A stretch of 43,733 nucleotides of DNA from a virus. The stretch is taken from IMG/VR virus record IMGVR_UViG_3300044712_000245, positions 1 to 43,733 of that record; one strand, given 5' to 3'. Position 1 is the stretch's first letter; the number at the start of each line of letters is the position of its first letter. The notes under the pieces were generated by a model. The model was not told the origin of the DNA. It saw only the letters and a list, made by a program, of their open reading frames with translations, and did not search any database. The position numbers were made by a program, and so were the translations under genes. This document shows, piece after piece, positions 17,980 to 26,395 of this stretch.

Positions 17980-19549
17980 ATCACCACAAGTTTTACTTTT
18001 AGATACTGCCAAGTTTTTGGGCAAGTATGTTACCCTAGACACTACCCAGACGATAACTGCCGACAAAAGGTTAAATGCCAAACTTAGTATTGGTATTGAC
18101 CCAAGTCCAAGTTATGCTAATGCTGGACTACACATAGGTGGAACTAACCCTGATTTCTATCTTGAAAGACACGCCTATGTAAACTCGGTTTTTATGGGCG
18201 GTGCATTAAGTGGTAAATCAGCAACTGATACAGTTATAAATACAGCAAGTGGAAGAACAATTATTTTCCAGAACAATGCCACAGAGGTTGGAAGATTAAC
18301 CACAACTGGACTTGGGGTTGGTGGAACTGCAACAGAGAGAATCCACGCCATTAACGGAAATGTTAAGGTTTCAAACGCTGGGTATAACGCAACTCTATAT
18401 TCAAACTCAATCGCTTTTGATAGGGCAGGATACAACTATTTTGATGCCACTGGTGCTGCCGCATCTCTAATATTCAGGGCAAATGCCGCTACCGAAATGC
18501 TATCGCTAACACCTGGACTTATTACTCTAAACGAACCTGGCAACAATATGGACTTTAGAGTAGAGGGTGATACTGATGCCAACCTTTTATTCACAGACGC
18601 AAGTGCTGATGCTGTTGGTATTGGAACTAATGCTCCCGCCAATAAACTCCATGTCCTATCTACTTCCTTCCCAGTTGCAAGGTTTGACAGAACACCAGCA
18701 AGTGTTACAAATCAGGTTTATGGAACAAACGGACTATATGCTCAACACACTGGCACTATGGCAAATGGTTTTGGTTCATTTCAGTTATTGGGTGGCATAG
18801 AAAGTGGAAGTGTTTACTCATTCGGTAGGATGTCTGCCTATATGGACAACGCTAATAAAAACTATGGCTCATTAAGACTTGCCGCTGTTGAAAATCTCGC
18901 TTGGAAAGAGGCACTTGAAGTTAGATATAATGGAACAGTAAGAATAGGCGATGTTGCAGGTGCTGTTAATTACAGCTCGTTTGAAGCAGACGGAACATAT
19001 TTAGCTGTCGGAACTGCCACCACTTTTGAAGATATGCTCGGTGATGTTACACAAGTTAAAACTTCTGGAACTGGTGTTTCTATAAACACAACTGAATCAA
19101 CCATAGACTTTACAACACTCGCAAACCTATCTGATTATGCAATGATTAACTACCAAATGTCCCACAAGTGGAAAGCAGGTTCAAATGTATTCCCCCATAT
19201 TCATTGGGAACAAACTTCTGCCAATGTACCAAACTTCCTAATCCAATATAGGTGGCAGAGAAACGGACAAGCAAAAACAACTGCTTGGACCAATTATAAA
19301 TGTTCAACTAACAACGCCTTTACCTATGTATCTGGAACACTTAACCAAATTAGCTATGGTGCTGCGATAACCCCACCTGCTAACTATTCAATATCAGACA
19401 TTATTCAATTCAGAGTAATAAGAGATAATGCCAATACTTCAACAGTATTCGCTGGTGCTGACCCATATTCGGGAACAGTATCAATTACTGGTGTTGACTT
19501 ACATTTTGAACAAGATACCTTAGGTTCAAGAACTGAATATACTAAATAA
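17969..19549 (+). CDS. Tail fibre protein, 526 aa (TTG start)
   Basis: The middle of the protein repeats short motifs such as I-G-T-N-A-P-A-N-K-L-H-V and G-V-G-G-T-A-T-E-R-I-H-A. These are typical of trimeric phage fibres and of the region ahead of intramolecular chaperone domains. The C-terminal 170 residues (about 350-526) form a separate beta domain with H-K-W-K-A-G-S-N-V-F-P-H-I-H-W, a pattern seen in phage fibre tips that bind receptors. The start is TTG at 17969 after GAGGGGG and overlaps the upstream stop by 11 nt; no ATG lies near. It probably works with the preceding spike in host recognition. Confidence 0.72.
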   Translation: MGNKSPQVLLLDTAKFLGKYVTLDTTQTITADKRLNAKLSIGIDPSPSYANAGLHIGGTNPDFYLERHAYVNSVFMGGALSGKSATDTVINTASGRTIIFQNNATEVGRLTTTGLGVGGTATERIHAINGNVKVSNAGYNATLYSNSIAFDRAGYNYFDATGAAASLIFRANAATEMLSLTPGLITLNEPGNNMDFRVEGDTDANLLFTDASADAVGIGTNAPANKLHVLSTSFPVARFDRTPASVTNQVYGTNGLYAQHTGTMANGFGSFQLLGGIESGSVYSFGRMSAYMDNANKNYGSLRLAAVENLAWKEALEVRYNGTVRIGDVAGAVNYSSFEADGTYLAVGTATTFEDMLGDVTQVKTSGTGVSINTTESTIDFTTLANLSDYAMINYQMSHKWKAGSNVFPHIHWEQTSANVPNFLIQYRWQRNGQAKTTAWTNYKCSTNNAFTYVSGTLNQISYGAAITPPANYSISDIIQFRVIRDNANTSTVFAGADPYSGTVSITGVDLHFEQDTLGSRTEYTK

Positions 19550-19558
19550 GGAGACAAT

Positions 19559-19735
19559 ATGCCGCTAACAAAAGGAACAAGCAAAAAAGCAATAGAGTCA
19601 CGATTTCGTGAACTTTATGCTGATAATAAAAAATCAGGCAAGGCTCGTGGAGCTAACGGTAAGCCACGAAGTAGAGCACAGATTGCGGCTATAGCCTTAA
19701 GTGCCGCAGGGAAATCTAAAAAGAAGAAAAAGTAA
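19559..19735 (+). CDS. Small basic protein, DUF6496-like, 58 aa
   Basis: A 58-aa lysine-rich protein reads MPLTKGTSKKAIESRFRELY at its start and has the R-A-Q-I-A-A-I-A-L-S-A-A segment followed by a run of lysines. This matches the layout of small basic proteins common in phages and plasmids (DUF6496-like: R-K-Q-A-I-A-I-A-L-S). Their role is unknown; binding of nucleic acid is plausible. It has a GGAGA site 10 nt after the fibre stop and is followed by a 36-nt gap with the palindrome CTATAATTATAG. Confidence 0.7.
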   Translation: MPLTKGTSKKAIESRFRELYADNKKSGKARGANGKPRSRAQIAAIALSAAGKSKKKKK

Positions 19736-19771
19736 ACCCCTAAGCTATAATTATAGTAAGGAAATAAGATA

Positions 19772-20323
19772 ATGACTCAAGCAGAACTAAAAGCTAAAAT
19801 AAGAATAAAAATAAGAGACCTTGACGGGTCTAAATGGACTGACGACGAACTCGACGAAGCCGTTGATGATGCCCTTTATGACCCAGCCTTTGCTGTAATT
19901 ATAGAAGACGATACGACAACAGTTGTAGCAGGACAGGTTGATTACGACGTCCCTGCAACCCTAGATGTTGTTTCTGACATTTATTTAGTTGTTGGAACTG
20001 ACAAGGGAAGACTGTCCAGAGACTCTTGGGAACAGATTGCTGACATTATTCGCTTCAATATTACCCCAGACTCAGGAACGCTCCTTCTAGTAGGCTCAAA
20101 ACAGCTTACAGACAATATATCAGACGAGAAAGTCAATCTCGCTATCAATCTTTCCATTGTATCTCTTTATGAGATGCTACTTCATAAGTACTCAACAGGA
20201 CTTCTAATGGCTGACATTACAGGTGCTGAAATTATGAACTCAATAGATTTATATGAACGTAAAGCACAGAAAGAAAGAGGAAGGCTACACAGAGTAACCA
20301 ATACTCGTGGCTATAAACTATAA
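19772..20323 (+). CDS. Head-tail connector / adaptor protein
   Basis: This 183-aa protein begins with the layout common to phage adaptor proteins: L-K-A-K-I-R-I-K-I-R-D-L-D-G-S-K-W-T-D-D-E-L, a first helix for ring assembly. A beta insert follows (Y-D-V-P-A-T-L-D-V-V-S-D-I-Y) and then C-terminal helices that would dock on the portal. It would sit below the portal and close the head. It is preceded by TATAATTATAG and coupled to the next gene by a 1-nt overlap (TAATG). Confidence 0.7.
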   Translation: MTQAELKAKIRIKIRDLDGSKWTDDELDEAVDDALYDPAFAVIIEDDTTTVVAGQVDYDVPATLDVVSDIYLVVGTDKGRLSRDSWEQIADIIRFNITPDSGTLLLVGSKQLTDNISDEKVNLAINLSIVSLYEMLLHKYSTGLLMADITGAEIMNSIDLYERKAQKERGRLHRVTNTRGYKL

Positions 20324-21240
20324 TGACGGTCCCAATCTATAGTCAATTTACGTTTGGCTCAAGCACAAACTATATTACATTCAATGATGAATCTGGTGAC
20401 TTTATATTTAAGGCACGTCGTCGTTTAGCTCAGAATCGTGAGTTAAGACAGTTCGACACTAATGTGCCAGATGAACCAGGTATCGTTGATTACCAAACCC
20501 TTCCAGGAAGGGAATATTATGTTATTGAGGGAACTCTTTACGGAGTAGATGAAGGTGCCTTATATCGTGGTATGGAAAAGCTACGCAAAGTTACTTCAGT
20601 CGCCGTAGCACAAGACGACCCAGAATCAGATGACGGCTATCTGCCTCTTAAGTGGGCTGAGAACACAGACAAGCAGTTAATGGTAAAACCCTTATATGTA
20701 GACATTCCAGAAACACGTAAGTCTGCTATGAAGCCAGCCTTTAAGATTTTATTTAAGATAAAATATCCTTTTATAGAGTCACAAACTCTACATACAGTAG
20801 ACTTCTCACCAGAAGTAACCGCAGGAGTTGGAACAATAATCCCTTCAACTGGCCTAGTTATCCCTGCTGGTGGAGTCACAATCGGTGCTGATGTTGGTAC
20901 TGGTAATGGTGTCGCCAATAATGCAGGCGACTATAAGGTTTACCCAACTATTACCTTTAACGCACCCATCAATGTACCAAGACTTACAAATTCAGCTACT
21001 GGTAAATTTATAGAATTTAATTACAACCTAGCGACAGGAACTGCAACCATTCAAATGAGATATGACGGAATTACCGCTGTAACATCTGAAGGTGTAAATA
21101 TAATGCAGTATCTTACCGCTGATTCAGATATAGAAAATTTCTACTTAGTAGAAGGAACAAATCAATTAACATTAAATGCCACAAGTATCGGCTCTGGAGC
21201 AGATTGCACAATCTCCTGGAGAGATAGTTGGCCTATCTGA
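20323..21240 (+). CDS. Distal tail (Dit-like) protein
   Basis: This 305-aa protein has the pattern of the siphovirus distal tail protein. The N-terminal half has Q-T-L-P-G-R-E-Y-Y-V-I-E-G-T-L-Y, then L-Y-R-G-M-E-K-L-R-K, the ring-forming belt domain. The C-terminal half (about 170-305) is a galectin-like beta-sandwich with Y-P-T-I-T-F-N-A-P. Dit forms the hub linking tail and receptor-binding parts, mainly in phages of Gram-positive hosts. Here no tail tube or tape-measure gene accompanies it, so the hub may sit directly on a short tail. Its start overlaps the connector's stop. Confidence 0.72.
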   Translation: MTVPIYSQFTFGSSTNYITFNDESGDFIFKARRRLAQNRELRQFDTNVPDEPGIVDYQTLPGREYYVIEGTLYGVDEGALYRGMEKLRKVTSVAVAQDDPESDDGYLPLKWAENTDKQLMVKPLYVDIPETRKSAMKPAFKILFKIKYPFIESQTLHTVDFSPEVTAGVGTIIPSTGLVIPAGGVTIGADVGTGNGVANNAGDYKVYPTITFNAPINVPRLTNSATGKFIEFNYNLATGTATIQMRYDGITAVTSEGVNIMQYLTADSDIENFYLVEGTNQLTLNATSIGSGADCTISWRDSWPI

Positions 21241-21276
21241 TAAAGTTAGGCTTCGTGGCCCTTACGGGAGAACTCG

Positions 21277-23223
21277 ATGAGTCTTAAAGTAGACATCCTG
21301 CAGGGCGGAACGAATAATCACGGTGTAACCGTAGATGATTTCAACGCTCTCCAGACAGACATCCTTTCCGATGGTATAGTCGGAACAATATCAAACACAG
21401 GTGGCGTAGCACCAATGACAGGTGGATTCGCTCTTAACGCTCAAGGCACTCCAGATATGACTGTGGCAGTCACTGCTGGTGTAGCTTATGTGACTGGTAC
21501 TCCAACTTCTGGTGTATCACAAAGACTTCGTGTTAAATTAGACGCAAATCAGAACGTAACTATTCCATCTAACTCAACTGGTGGAACTAGATACGACTGG
21601 ATTTATATTAAATTAGATGCAGATAAGATGAAAGACCCAGCAGTAGACGCTTCTGATGTTGCTACCTTAGTGGCTGTTCGCTCTACATCTGCTTCAACAC
21701 AATCTGGCACAGCCCCAACTTACGGACTACTTTTGGGTATTGTTACAGTCGCTAATGGTGCTGTTTCAATCACTAACGCTTCAATACATGACGATAGAGA
21801 CCCAATAGAGATTTCAAATGTAGTTTCAGCCGTATCTCCTTGGGCTATCGCAGATTCTCTTACTTACGCAGGGGCTGATTCTCCAACCTTCACTGCTACC
21901 GCTTCTGGAGACTTAAGAAGTAAATACTATCCTGGTGTCAGACTAAAACTAGAACAAACTCAAGCCCTATCACACTACTGGACATTCAATACTAATTCAA
22001 CCCCAGATGTCGGTAGTGCTACTATGGGGAATATCGGTACTCCTACCTATACAGCAGGTAAGTTCGGTAACGCTCTTACTCTAAACGGAACTAACCAAGC
22101 ACTCTCAATAACAGATGCAACTGCTTTTCATTTGGGTGAAAATGGTGCTAATTTCACTATTGGGGTATGGTTTAAAACAAGTGCGACTGGAACAGTAAGA
22201 TATTTATTCCAAAACTACTCACAAAACTCTAATACCGCAGGGGTGGCAATAGCACAAAACGGCTCGAATACACTGTCTGTTTGGTTCGGAAATAATACTG
22301 GCACAGGAGTGGCGTCAGCTCTAACTGGTACAACGACAATAACTGATGGTAATTGGCATCAGGCCGTATTGTCATTTAGCGGAACTGGGAATAATTTTGC
22401 TCAACTTTATTTAGACAGTAAATTAGAGGCAAGTGGTTATATGGTAACTCCAGTATATGCCGCTACAACATATCCAAGAATCGGTTGTTCTCAAAGAACT
22501 CCAGGTGGTGGGAATATAGAGTTTTTCTCTGGTCAAATTGACGACCTATTCCTTATCAACGGTTATGCTTTGGACGAACAAACTATTAAAGCTAAATATG
22601 ACGCTGCTACTGCACAAGGAACAGGAGATATAACTCTTACTAAATACTTCCTATGTACAGCTTCTTCTTATTCTGCTCCAAATACTACTATCACAATGTA
22701 TGGTGGAACAGACCACGCTTTAAGCAACGCTACAATAAGTAATTCCTACTACTCTACCCAAGATTGTCCTTACGGGTTTCCGAAGAAAGATGAGAAGTGG
22801 ACAGTAACTGGACCAAACACATCTGGTTCTGCAAACAAAAACGGACCATCGGCAGGAGTGTGGTATGGTCATGCCAACGCACTTAGTAATGGTGTTATGC
22901 CGAGTATCTCAGTTCCAATAGGAAGCTGGGAATTGTATTACGCAACTACATGTGGAGCTGTAAAGGCTGGGAATACAGTAGACCCAACAATAACACTCTC
23001 TAGAAGCAACTCCTCAGATTCTGATTCAGAGTTCAAGGCATCTGCCTATGGACTATCAACATTCTTGCAATCTCTTTCTAGAAAGAAAGATATAACAGCT
23101 AGCGTCAAGACGGTGTGGTATATGTTAATGCAAACAAATGAGTCTGGCGTAACAAGTCTATCGCTATATGACAGTACTAGCTACGGAAATACAACTCTTA
23201 AGGCTAAATCTAATCTCCTTTAG
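21277..23223 (+). CDS. Tail fibre/baseplate protein with LamG domain
   Basis: This 648-aa protein starts with a common baseplate-fibre module (residues about 1-190: V-T-A-G-V-A-Y-V-T-G, then Y-D-W-I-Y-I-K-L-D). The middle, about 225-450, is a concanavalin-like LamG domain: H-Y-W-T-F-N, F-T-I-G-V-W-F-K-T-S, D-G-N-W-H-Q-A-V-L-S-F and G-Q-I-D-D-L-F-L-I-N. The C-terminal 190 residues form an unrecognised beta domain with W-Y-G-H-A. It probably binds host-surface glycans. It follows Dit after 36 nt, with a weak GGGAGAA site before ATG. Confidence 0.8.
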   Translation: MSLKVDILQGGTNNHGVTVDDFNALQTDILSDGIVGTISNTGGVAPMTGGFALNAQGTPDMTVAVTAGVAYVTGTPTSGVSQRLRVKLDANQNVTIPSNSTGGTRYDWIYIKLDADKMKDPAVDASDVATLVAVRSTSASTQSGTAPTYGLLLGIVTVANGAVSITNASIHDDRDPIEISNVVSAVSPWAIADSLTYAGADSPTFTATASGDLRSKYYPGVRLKLEQTQALSHYWTFNTNSTPDVGSATMGNIGTPTYTAGKFGNALTLNGTNQALSITDATAFHLGENGANFTIGVWFKTSATGTVRYLFQNYSQNSNTAGVAIAQNGSNTLSVWFGNNTGTGVASALTGTTTITDGNWHQAVLSFSGTGNNFAQLYLDSKLEASGYMVTPVYAATTYPRIGCSQRTPGGGNIEFFSGQIDDLFLINGYALDEQTIKAKYDAATAQGTGDITLTKYFLCTASSYSAPNTTITMYGGTDHALSNATISNSYYSTQDCPYGFPKKDEKWTVTGPNTSGSANKNGPSAGVWYGHANALSNGVMPSISVPIGSWELYYATTCGAVKAGNTVDPTITLSRSNSSDSDSEFKASAYGLSTFLQSLSRKKDITASVKTVWYMLMQTNESGVTSLSLYDSTSYGNTTLKAKSNLL

Positions 23224-23231
23224 GTGAAACT

Positions 23232-23714
23232 ATGGCAAAAGAACGTAGACAAACTAATAAACAGTCATCCATAGAATCCCTAGACAAAAAGCTAGACGAT
23301 GCTATTACCGAAAGGCTTAAGCTTGCAGATGCTGTTGAAGAAATACATGAAAAGGTAAACTTTGATGGTGGACTAGTTTATCAATGTGACCTTAAAGAGC
23401 TCAGAGAGGAGACCAACGCTAGGTTCGACAAGAACGATGGTGTCCATGAAGACATAATCGTTGGCACCGGTAAGAGGTTTGACTCAATCGACAGCAGATT
23501 TGACGACATTGATGCTAAGCTCGAACTAATATACCCAGTAATTGAAAAACAAATAGAAGAATCAAAAGCCCTTGATATAGTAATCAATAAGTATTTGGGT
23601 AAGACCAAATCAGTCAAGTTCTGGGTACAATTCCTACTTATGGTAGGGGTAGTAGTAGTCGGAGCTGGTTATGCATTCGCCTGGGTAAAGACGTTCTTCA
23701 AAGGACTTATATAA
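23232..23714 (+). CDS. Coiled-coil protein with C-terminal membrane anchor
   Basis: This 160-aa protein has charged helices over residues 10-130 (heptads around K-K-L-D-D-A-I and F-D-S-I-D-S-R-F-D-D-I-D-A-K-L). A hydrophobic segment, F-L-L-M-V-G-V-V-V-V-G-A-G-Y-A-F-A-W-V, lies at about 133-152, followed by a short basic tail. The plan is that of XhlA-like lysis proteins, but longer. It lies before the endolysin, so a lysis role is likely; a structural tail-hub role is an alternative. Its stop overlaps the next start (TAATG). Confidence 0.68.
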   Translation: MAKERRQTNKQSSIESLDKKLDDAITERLKLADAVEEIHEKVNFDGGLVYQCDLKELREETNARFDKNDGVHEDIIVGTGKRFDSIDSRFDDIDAKLELIYPVIEKQIEESKALDIVINKYLGKTKSVKFWVQFLLMVGVVVVGAGYAFAWVKTFFKGLI

Positions 23715-23863
23715 TGGAAAAAGAGCGAACTAAATGTGAGATTTACGCACGCTGCGTAGGCTATATACGCCCAATAGATAATTGGAACGATGGCAAGGTC
23801 GAGGAGTATAAATCAAGGCGAAACTTCGACTATAAAACATCCATGGAAAGTCCTTGTCGCTAG
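23714..23863 (+). CDS. Stand-alone NrdD C-terminal (glycyl-loop) peptide
   Basis: This 49-aa protein starts MEKERTKCEIYARCVGYIRP and continues D-N-W-N-D-G-K-V-E-E-Y. It resembles the C-terminal end of anaerobic ribonucleoside-triphosphate reductase (NrdD), where R-V-x-G-Y(x)R-P and W-N-x-G-K-x-E-F surround the radical glycine; here the glycine of C-V-G-Y is in place. Stand-alone peptides of this family exist in many bacteria. The zinc-site cysteines of full NrdD are absent. It could replace a damaged glycyl-radical domain in the host enzyme, as GrcA/YfiD does for pyruvate formate-lyase; this is inference. It is coupled to the gene before it, and its stop lies tail to tail with the HNH gene. 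Confidence 0.68.
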   Translation: MEKERTKCEIYARCVGYIRPIDNWNDGKVEEYKSRRNFDYKTSMESPCR

Positions 23864-24312
23864 TAAACTAGTCTGCGTGGTTTATGCAGAACACAGTGCT
23901 CAGACCGAGACATTACCTCTAGATTCTCTATCCTGTTGTCAGTTTTGTCTCCGTTAATATGATGCACAATCTCGTCTGGGAGTAATTTTCTCCCTAAATA
24001 GCTTTCAACAACCAATCTATGTTCCCTGACATATTTATCAGACGAATCAGTAGCAACAACTATGTATCCGCTTTGGACAGTAGTGCCACCATTCCACCTA
24101 TAATGATTTTCCCCGCACATGAACTCTCTTTGGCACTTGTCGCTACAAAATTTACGCTTTCTACATTTATAATCATTAAATTCAGTGCCACAACATTGGC
24201 AAATAAAAGTTCCTCTACGTGAGTTGTCATAACACTCCCTAGAGCAAAATCTCGCCCTATCTGAAGGAGGGGCCTTAAAGGTATTATCGCAGTATTCGCA
24301 TATATTATTCAT
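23860..24312 (-). CDS. HNH endonuclease, antisense in the late operon
   Basis: This 150-aa nuclease lies opposite to all neighbours, between the NrdD-type peptide and the endolysin. Residues 1-70 hold two treble-clef/zinc-ribbon repeats (C-E-Y-C ... C-S-R-E-C and C-Q-C-C ... C-S-D-K-C). The HNH core is at about 95-143: R-E-H-R-L-V-V-E, then H-H-I-N-G-D-K-T-D-N-R-I-E-N-L-E and S-R-S-E-H. This is the pattern of homing-type endonucleases of phages, which cut sites lacking the gene and so spread it. It has its own promoter. Its antisense placement and own promoter mark it as a recent free-standing insertion. Confidence 0.92.
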   Translation of the reverse strand: MNNICEYCDNTFKAPPSDRARFCSRECYDNSRRGTFICQCCGTEFNDYKCRKRKFCSDKCQREFMCGENHYRWNGGTTVQSGYIVVATDSSDKYVREHRLVVESYLGRKLLPDEIVHHINGDKTDNRIENLEVMSRSEHCVLHKPRRLVY

Positions 24313-24318
24313 ATAAAT

Positions 24319-24347
24319 ATTATACGCAATACAATGAAAGGAGTCAA
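24319..24347 (-). promoter_or_regulatory. Sigma-70 promoter of the antisense HNH gene
   Basis: On the minus strand TTGACT (24347-24342) and TATAAT (24324-24319) are spaced by exactly 17 bp. The expected start of transcription falls at about 24312, which is the first base of the HNH start codon, so the message would be leaderless. The -35 box overlaps the ribosome site (AAGGAGTC) of the endolysin gene on the other strand. Confidence 0.75.
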
Positions 24348-24352
24348 TACTT

Positions 24353-25255
24353 ATGACAGCAAAAGAATGGATTAATAAGAATATCGGGCAACATTTGGAC
24401 TTCGATTCGTATTGGGGGGCCCAATGTAAAGATGTAATTAACTTCTACTCACGAGATGTAGTTGGGATTAAATTCAACGCAGGCAACGCCATAGATGCTT
24501 GGAACGCTTACCCAACTGGTTCTTATACTAAAATAGCTAACACTCCATCATTTGTCCCTAAATGTGGCGATATTATGGTATGGGGCACTAAAGTCGGTCA
24601 ATACGGACATATCGCTGTCTGTACAGGTGAAGGCGATGTAAATTACTTTGTCTCAGCAGACCAAAACTGGCCATTTGATGATGGTAAAGGTGTTTTGCAT
24701 TATGTAAGACACAACTACTCAGGTGTTCTTGGTGTTTTAAGACCTAATAAAGATGTTAATTTTGACCAAGCCGCTTGGGATGCAGAACAAGCTCGCATTA
24801 AACAGGCCGAAGCTGACAGGCTAGCAGAGGCCGAAGCTAAAAGAGTTGCTGAAGAACAAGCTAGACTTGCCGCTGAACAAGAGCAGTTAAAAGCCGACCT
24901 TGCCGCCAAAGCTGAAGAAGAAAGATTAGCTGCCGAAAGACTTAAAGAATTAGAAGAAAAAGCTAAAAACGACCCAATAGTCGTCGAAGAAATAAAAATC
25001 GATTCTGAGGCCCCTACAGAGGTCACAGAGCCTACTAAAGAAGTAATTAAGGAGGACATTATGTCACCAAAGTTTTCATTAAATATGCAGGATGTTAAAT
25101 CTACTGCAATTACTCTACTACAAGTAGCTGGTTCGGCTATTGTAGCCTACCTACTAGAAAAAGTCGCTGGACTAAATTTAGGCGAATATACTTTAGTAAT
25201 TGTCCCAGTACTCACTACCTTACTTAAATTAGTACAAAAATATATAAGGGGTTAA
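24353..25255 (+). CDS. CHAP-domain endolysin with fused holin-like C-terminus
   Basis: This 300-aa lysis protein has an N-terminal CHAP amidase/endopeptidase domain (about 1-130) with catalytic Cys25 (G-A-Q-C-K-D) and His86 (Y-G-H-I-A-V). It would cut peptidoglycan peptide bonds. Residues about 140-215 are a long Ala/Glu/Lys helix, probably coiled coil. Residues about 215-236 are an acidic linker (E-V-T-E-P-T-K-E-V-I-K). From Met237 on lies a holin-like segment with two hydrophobic helices. The ATG at 24353 follows AAGGAG. An in-frame Met237 with a perfect ribosome site implies a second, short product. No signal peptide is seen, so release would depend on the holin or on the fused membrane part. 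Confidence 0.88.
   Translation: MTAKEWINKNIGQHLDFDSYWGAQCKDVINFYSRDVVGIKFNAGNAIDAWNAYPTGSYTKIANTPSFVPKCGDIMVWGTKVGQYGHIAVCTGEGDVNYFVSADQNWPFDDGKGVLHYVRHNYSGVLGVLRPNKDVNFDQAAWDAEQARIKQAEADRLAEAEAKRVAEEQARLAAEQEQLKADLAAKAEEERLAAERLKELEEKAKNDPIVVEEIKIDSEAPTEVTEPTKEVIKEDIMSPKFSLNMQDVKSTAITLLQVAGSAIVAYLLEKVAGLNLGEYTLVIVPVLTTLLKLVQKYIRG
25061..25255 (+). CDS. Internal-start holin-like protein, 64 aa
   Basis: Within the endolysin frame, AAGGAGGA (25049-25056) stands 4 nt before ATG 25061. The product begins MSPKFSLNMQDVKSTAITLL and has two hydrophobic stretches (A-G-S-A-I-V-A-Y-L-L and T-L-V-I-V-P-V-L-T-T-L-L) with a short linker and a basic end, K-Y-I-R-G. This is the plan of a small class II-like holin. 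A ribosome site this strong is not expected by chance in a coding sequence. Both a fusion and a free holin would then be made from one frame. The same stop serves both. Confidence 0.68.
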   Translation: MSPKFSLNMQDVKSTAITLLQVAGSAIVAYLLEKVAGLNLGEYTLVIVPVLTTLLKLVQKYIRG

Positions 25256-25256
25256 T

Positions 25257-25286
25257 ATGGGAAAGAAAAAAGGCGGATGCAAATAG
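25257..25286 (+). CDS. Nine-codon open frame, MGKKKGGCK
   Basis: This minimal frame encodes MGKKKGGCK, follows AAGGGG, and its stop TAG is directly followed by the next start ATG. It may be a coupling leader for the tail gene behind it or a true micropeptide. Evidence is limited to signals and position. Confidence 0.3.
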   Translation: MGKKKGGCK

Positions 25287-26387
25287 ATGTACTCTGTTTG
25301 GATTTGCAATAGCCTAGGGGCTAAAATAGCAAAAATCAAGAACCTAGTACCAATGGATGACTTAACTTCTCCCAACGGTACTAGGACTCTTGTGTTTTCA
25401 GACTATTTATCTTCTTATGGTACTTGTAAGTTCAGAGTACAGACTAAAGACCCAGTATCCTCTATGGGTTATTTTGAGCCATATAAATATCACTTAAAGG
25501 TATATAGATTTGAAACTGTTGTTTGGTCGGGAATTATTGTTAATAATCCTAAACGAAACCACAAGTATATTGAAGTTGAAGCCTACACTTATAACTGGCT
25601 TCTAACTAGAATACCTGTTTATACTCCATCTACCGATAAGGAGAGAGTCTTTAACTCTGGAACAATGGCTGAAGCTGTGACTGCTGTATTTAATGAAGGT
25701 AAAGCCATTACTAACTCTCCTATCGCTAATTTTACTTTAGGAACGGTAGAAAATCCTAACTATCCTTGGAACACAACTCCTTGGACATTCACAGATGTCT
25801 ACTTGATGAGTTTCTATTATAATAATCTGTTCTCAGTTATCTCATCTTTTGCAGATGTGACTAATGCTGACTTTGAAATTACTCCAAATCTAGTGTTTAA
25901 CTTTAAAGCTAGAATCGGAGACGACAGAAACGATGTTACTCTTAGATTCGGCAGAGGTGGGAATGTAGATGACTATGACTCACCTTTAGATGGTAGAAAT
26001 TACGCCAATGAAATGCTAATCCTTTCTCGTAACGAAACTGGTGCTGCGGTTATTAAGAGCGAACAGTCTGACCCAACCCAATTTCCTACTTATGGTAGAC
26101 TTTGGTCAACATTCTCCCTAGACGAAGAAATAGCCCAAGACGTACTTAATTCTAAGGCTAAAAACATCTTTAGAGCCACTTCAGAACTAGATAATCAAAT
26201 CTCTCTTAATTTGAATAATAAAGCTCTGCCACTCGGTACTTATAAATTAGGTGATAGAGTCACGGTACAAATAGATGATGGCCCAGTTCAGTTTAATCAC
26301 GTTAGAAGAGTCGTTGGTTGGACTTGTACTGTTACGAATACAATGGTAGAACACGCTACAATCATTACTAATAATAATACTTTCTAG
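25287..26387 (+). CDS. Tail hub protein, ReqiPepy6 Gp37-like
   Basis: This 366-aa protein resembles the siphovirus Gp37-like (Tal-type) tail proteins. The N-terminus has F-S-D-Y-L-S-S-Y-G-T-C-K-F-R-V and V-V-W-S-G-I-I-V-N-N, the ring-forming fold of tail-hub proteins. The middle has L-R-F-G-R-G-G-N-V-D-D-Y, and near the end lie L-G-D-R-V-T-V-Q-I-D-D-G and the conserved R-R-V-V-G-W-T. It would sit at the tail tip under Dit. It follows the nine-codon frame immediately and precedes the last late gene after 8 nt. Confidence 0.75.
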   Translation: MYSVWICNSLGAKIAKIKNLVPMDDLTSPNGTRTLVFSDYLSSYGTCKFRVQTKDPVSSMGYFEPYKYHLKVYRFETVVWSGIIVNNPKRNHKYIEVEAYTYNWLLTRIPVYTPSTDKERVFNSGTMAEAVTAVFNEGKAITNSPIANFTLGTVENPNYPWNTTPWTFTDVYLMSFYYNNLFSVISSFADVTNADFEITPNLVFNFKARIGDDRNDVTLRFGRGGNVDDYDSPLDGRNYANEMLILSRNETGAAVIKSEQSDPTQFPTYGRLWSTFSLDEEIAQDVLNSKAKNIFRATSELDNQISLNLNNKALPLGTYKLGDRVTVQIDDGPVQFNHVRRVVGWTCTVTNTMVEHATIITNNNTF

Positions 26388-26395
26388 GAGGAATT

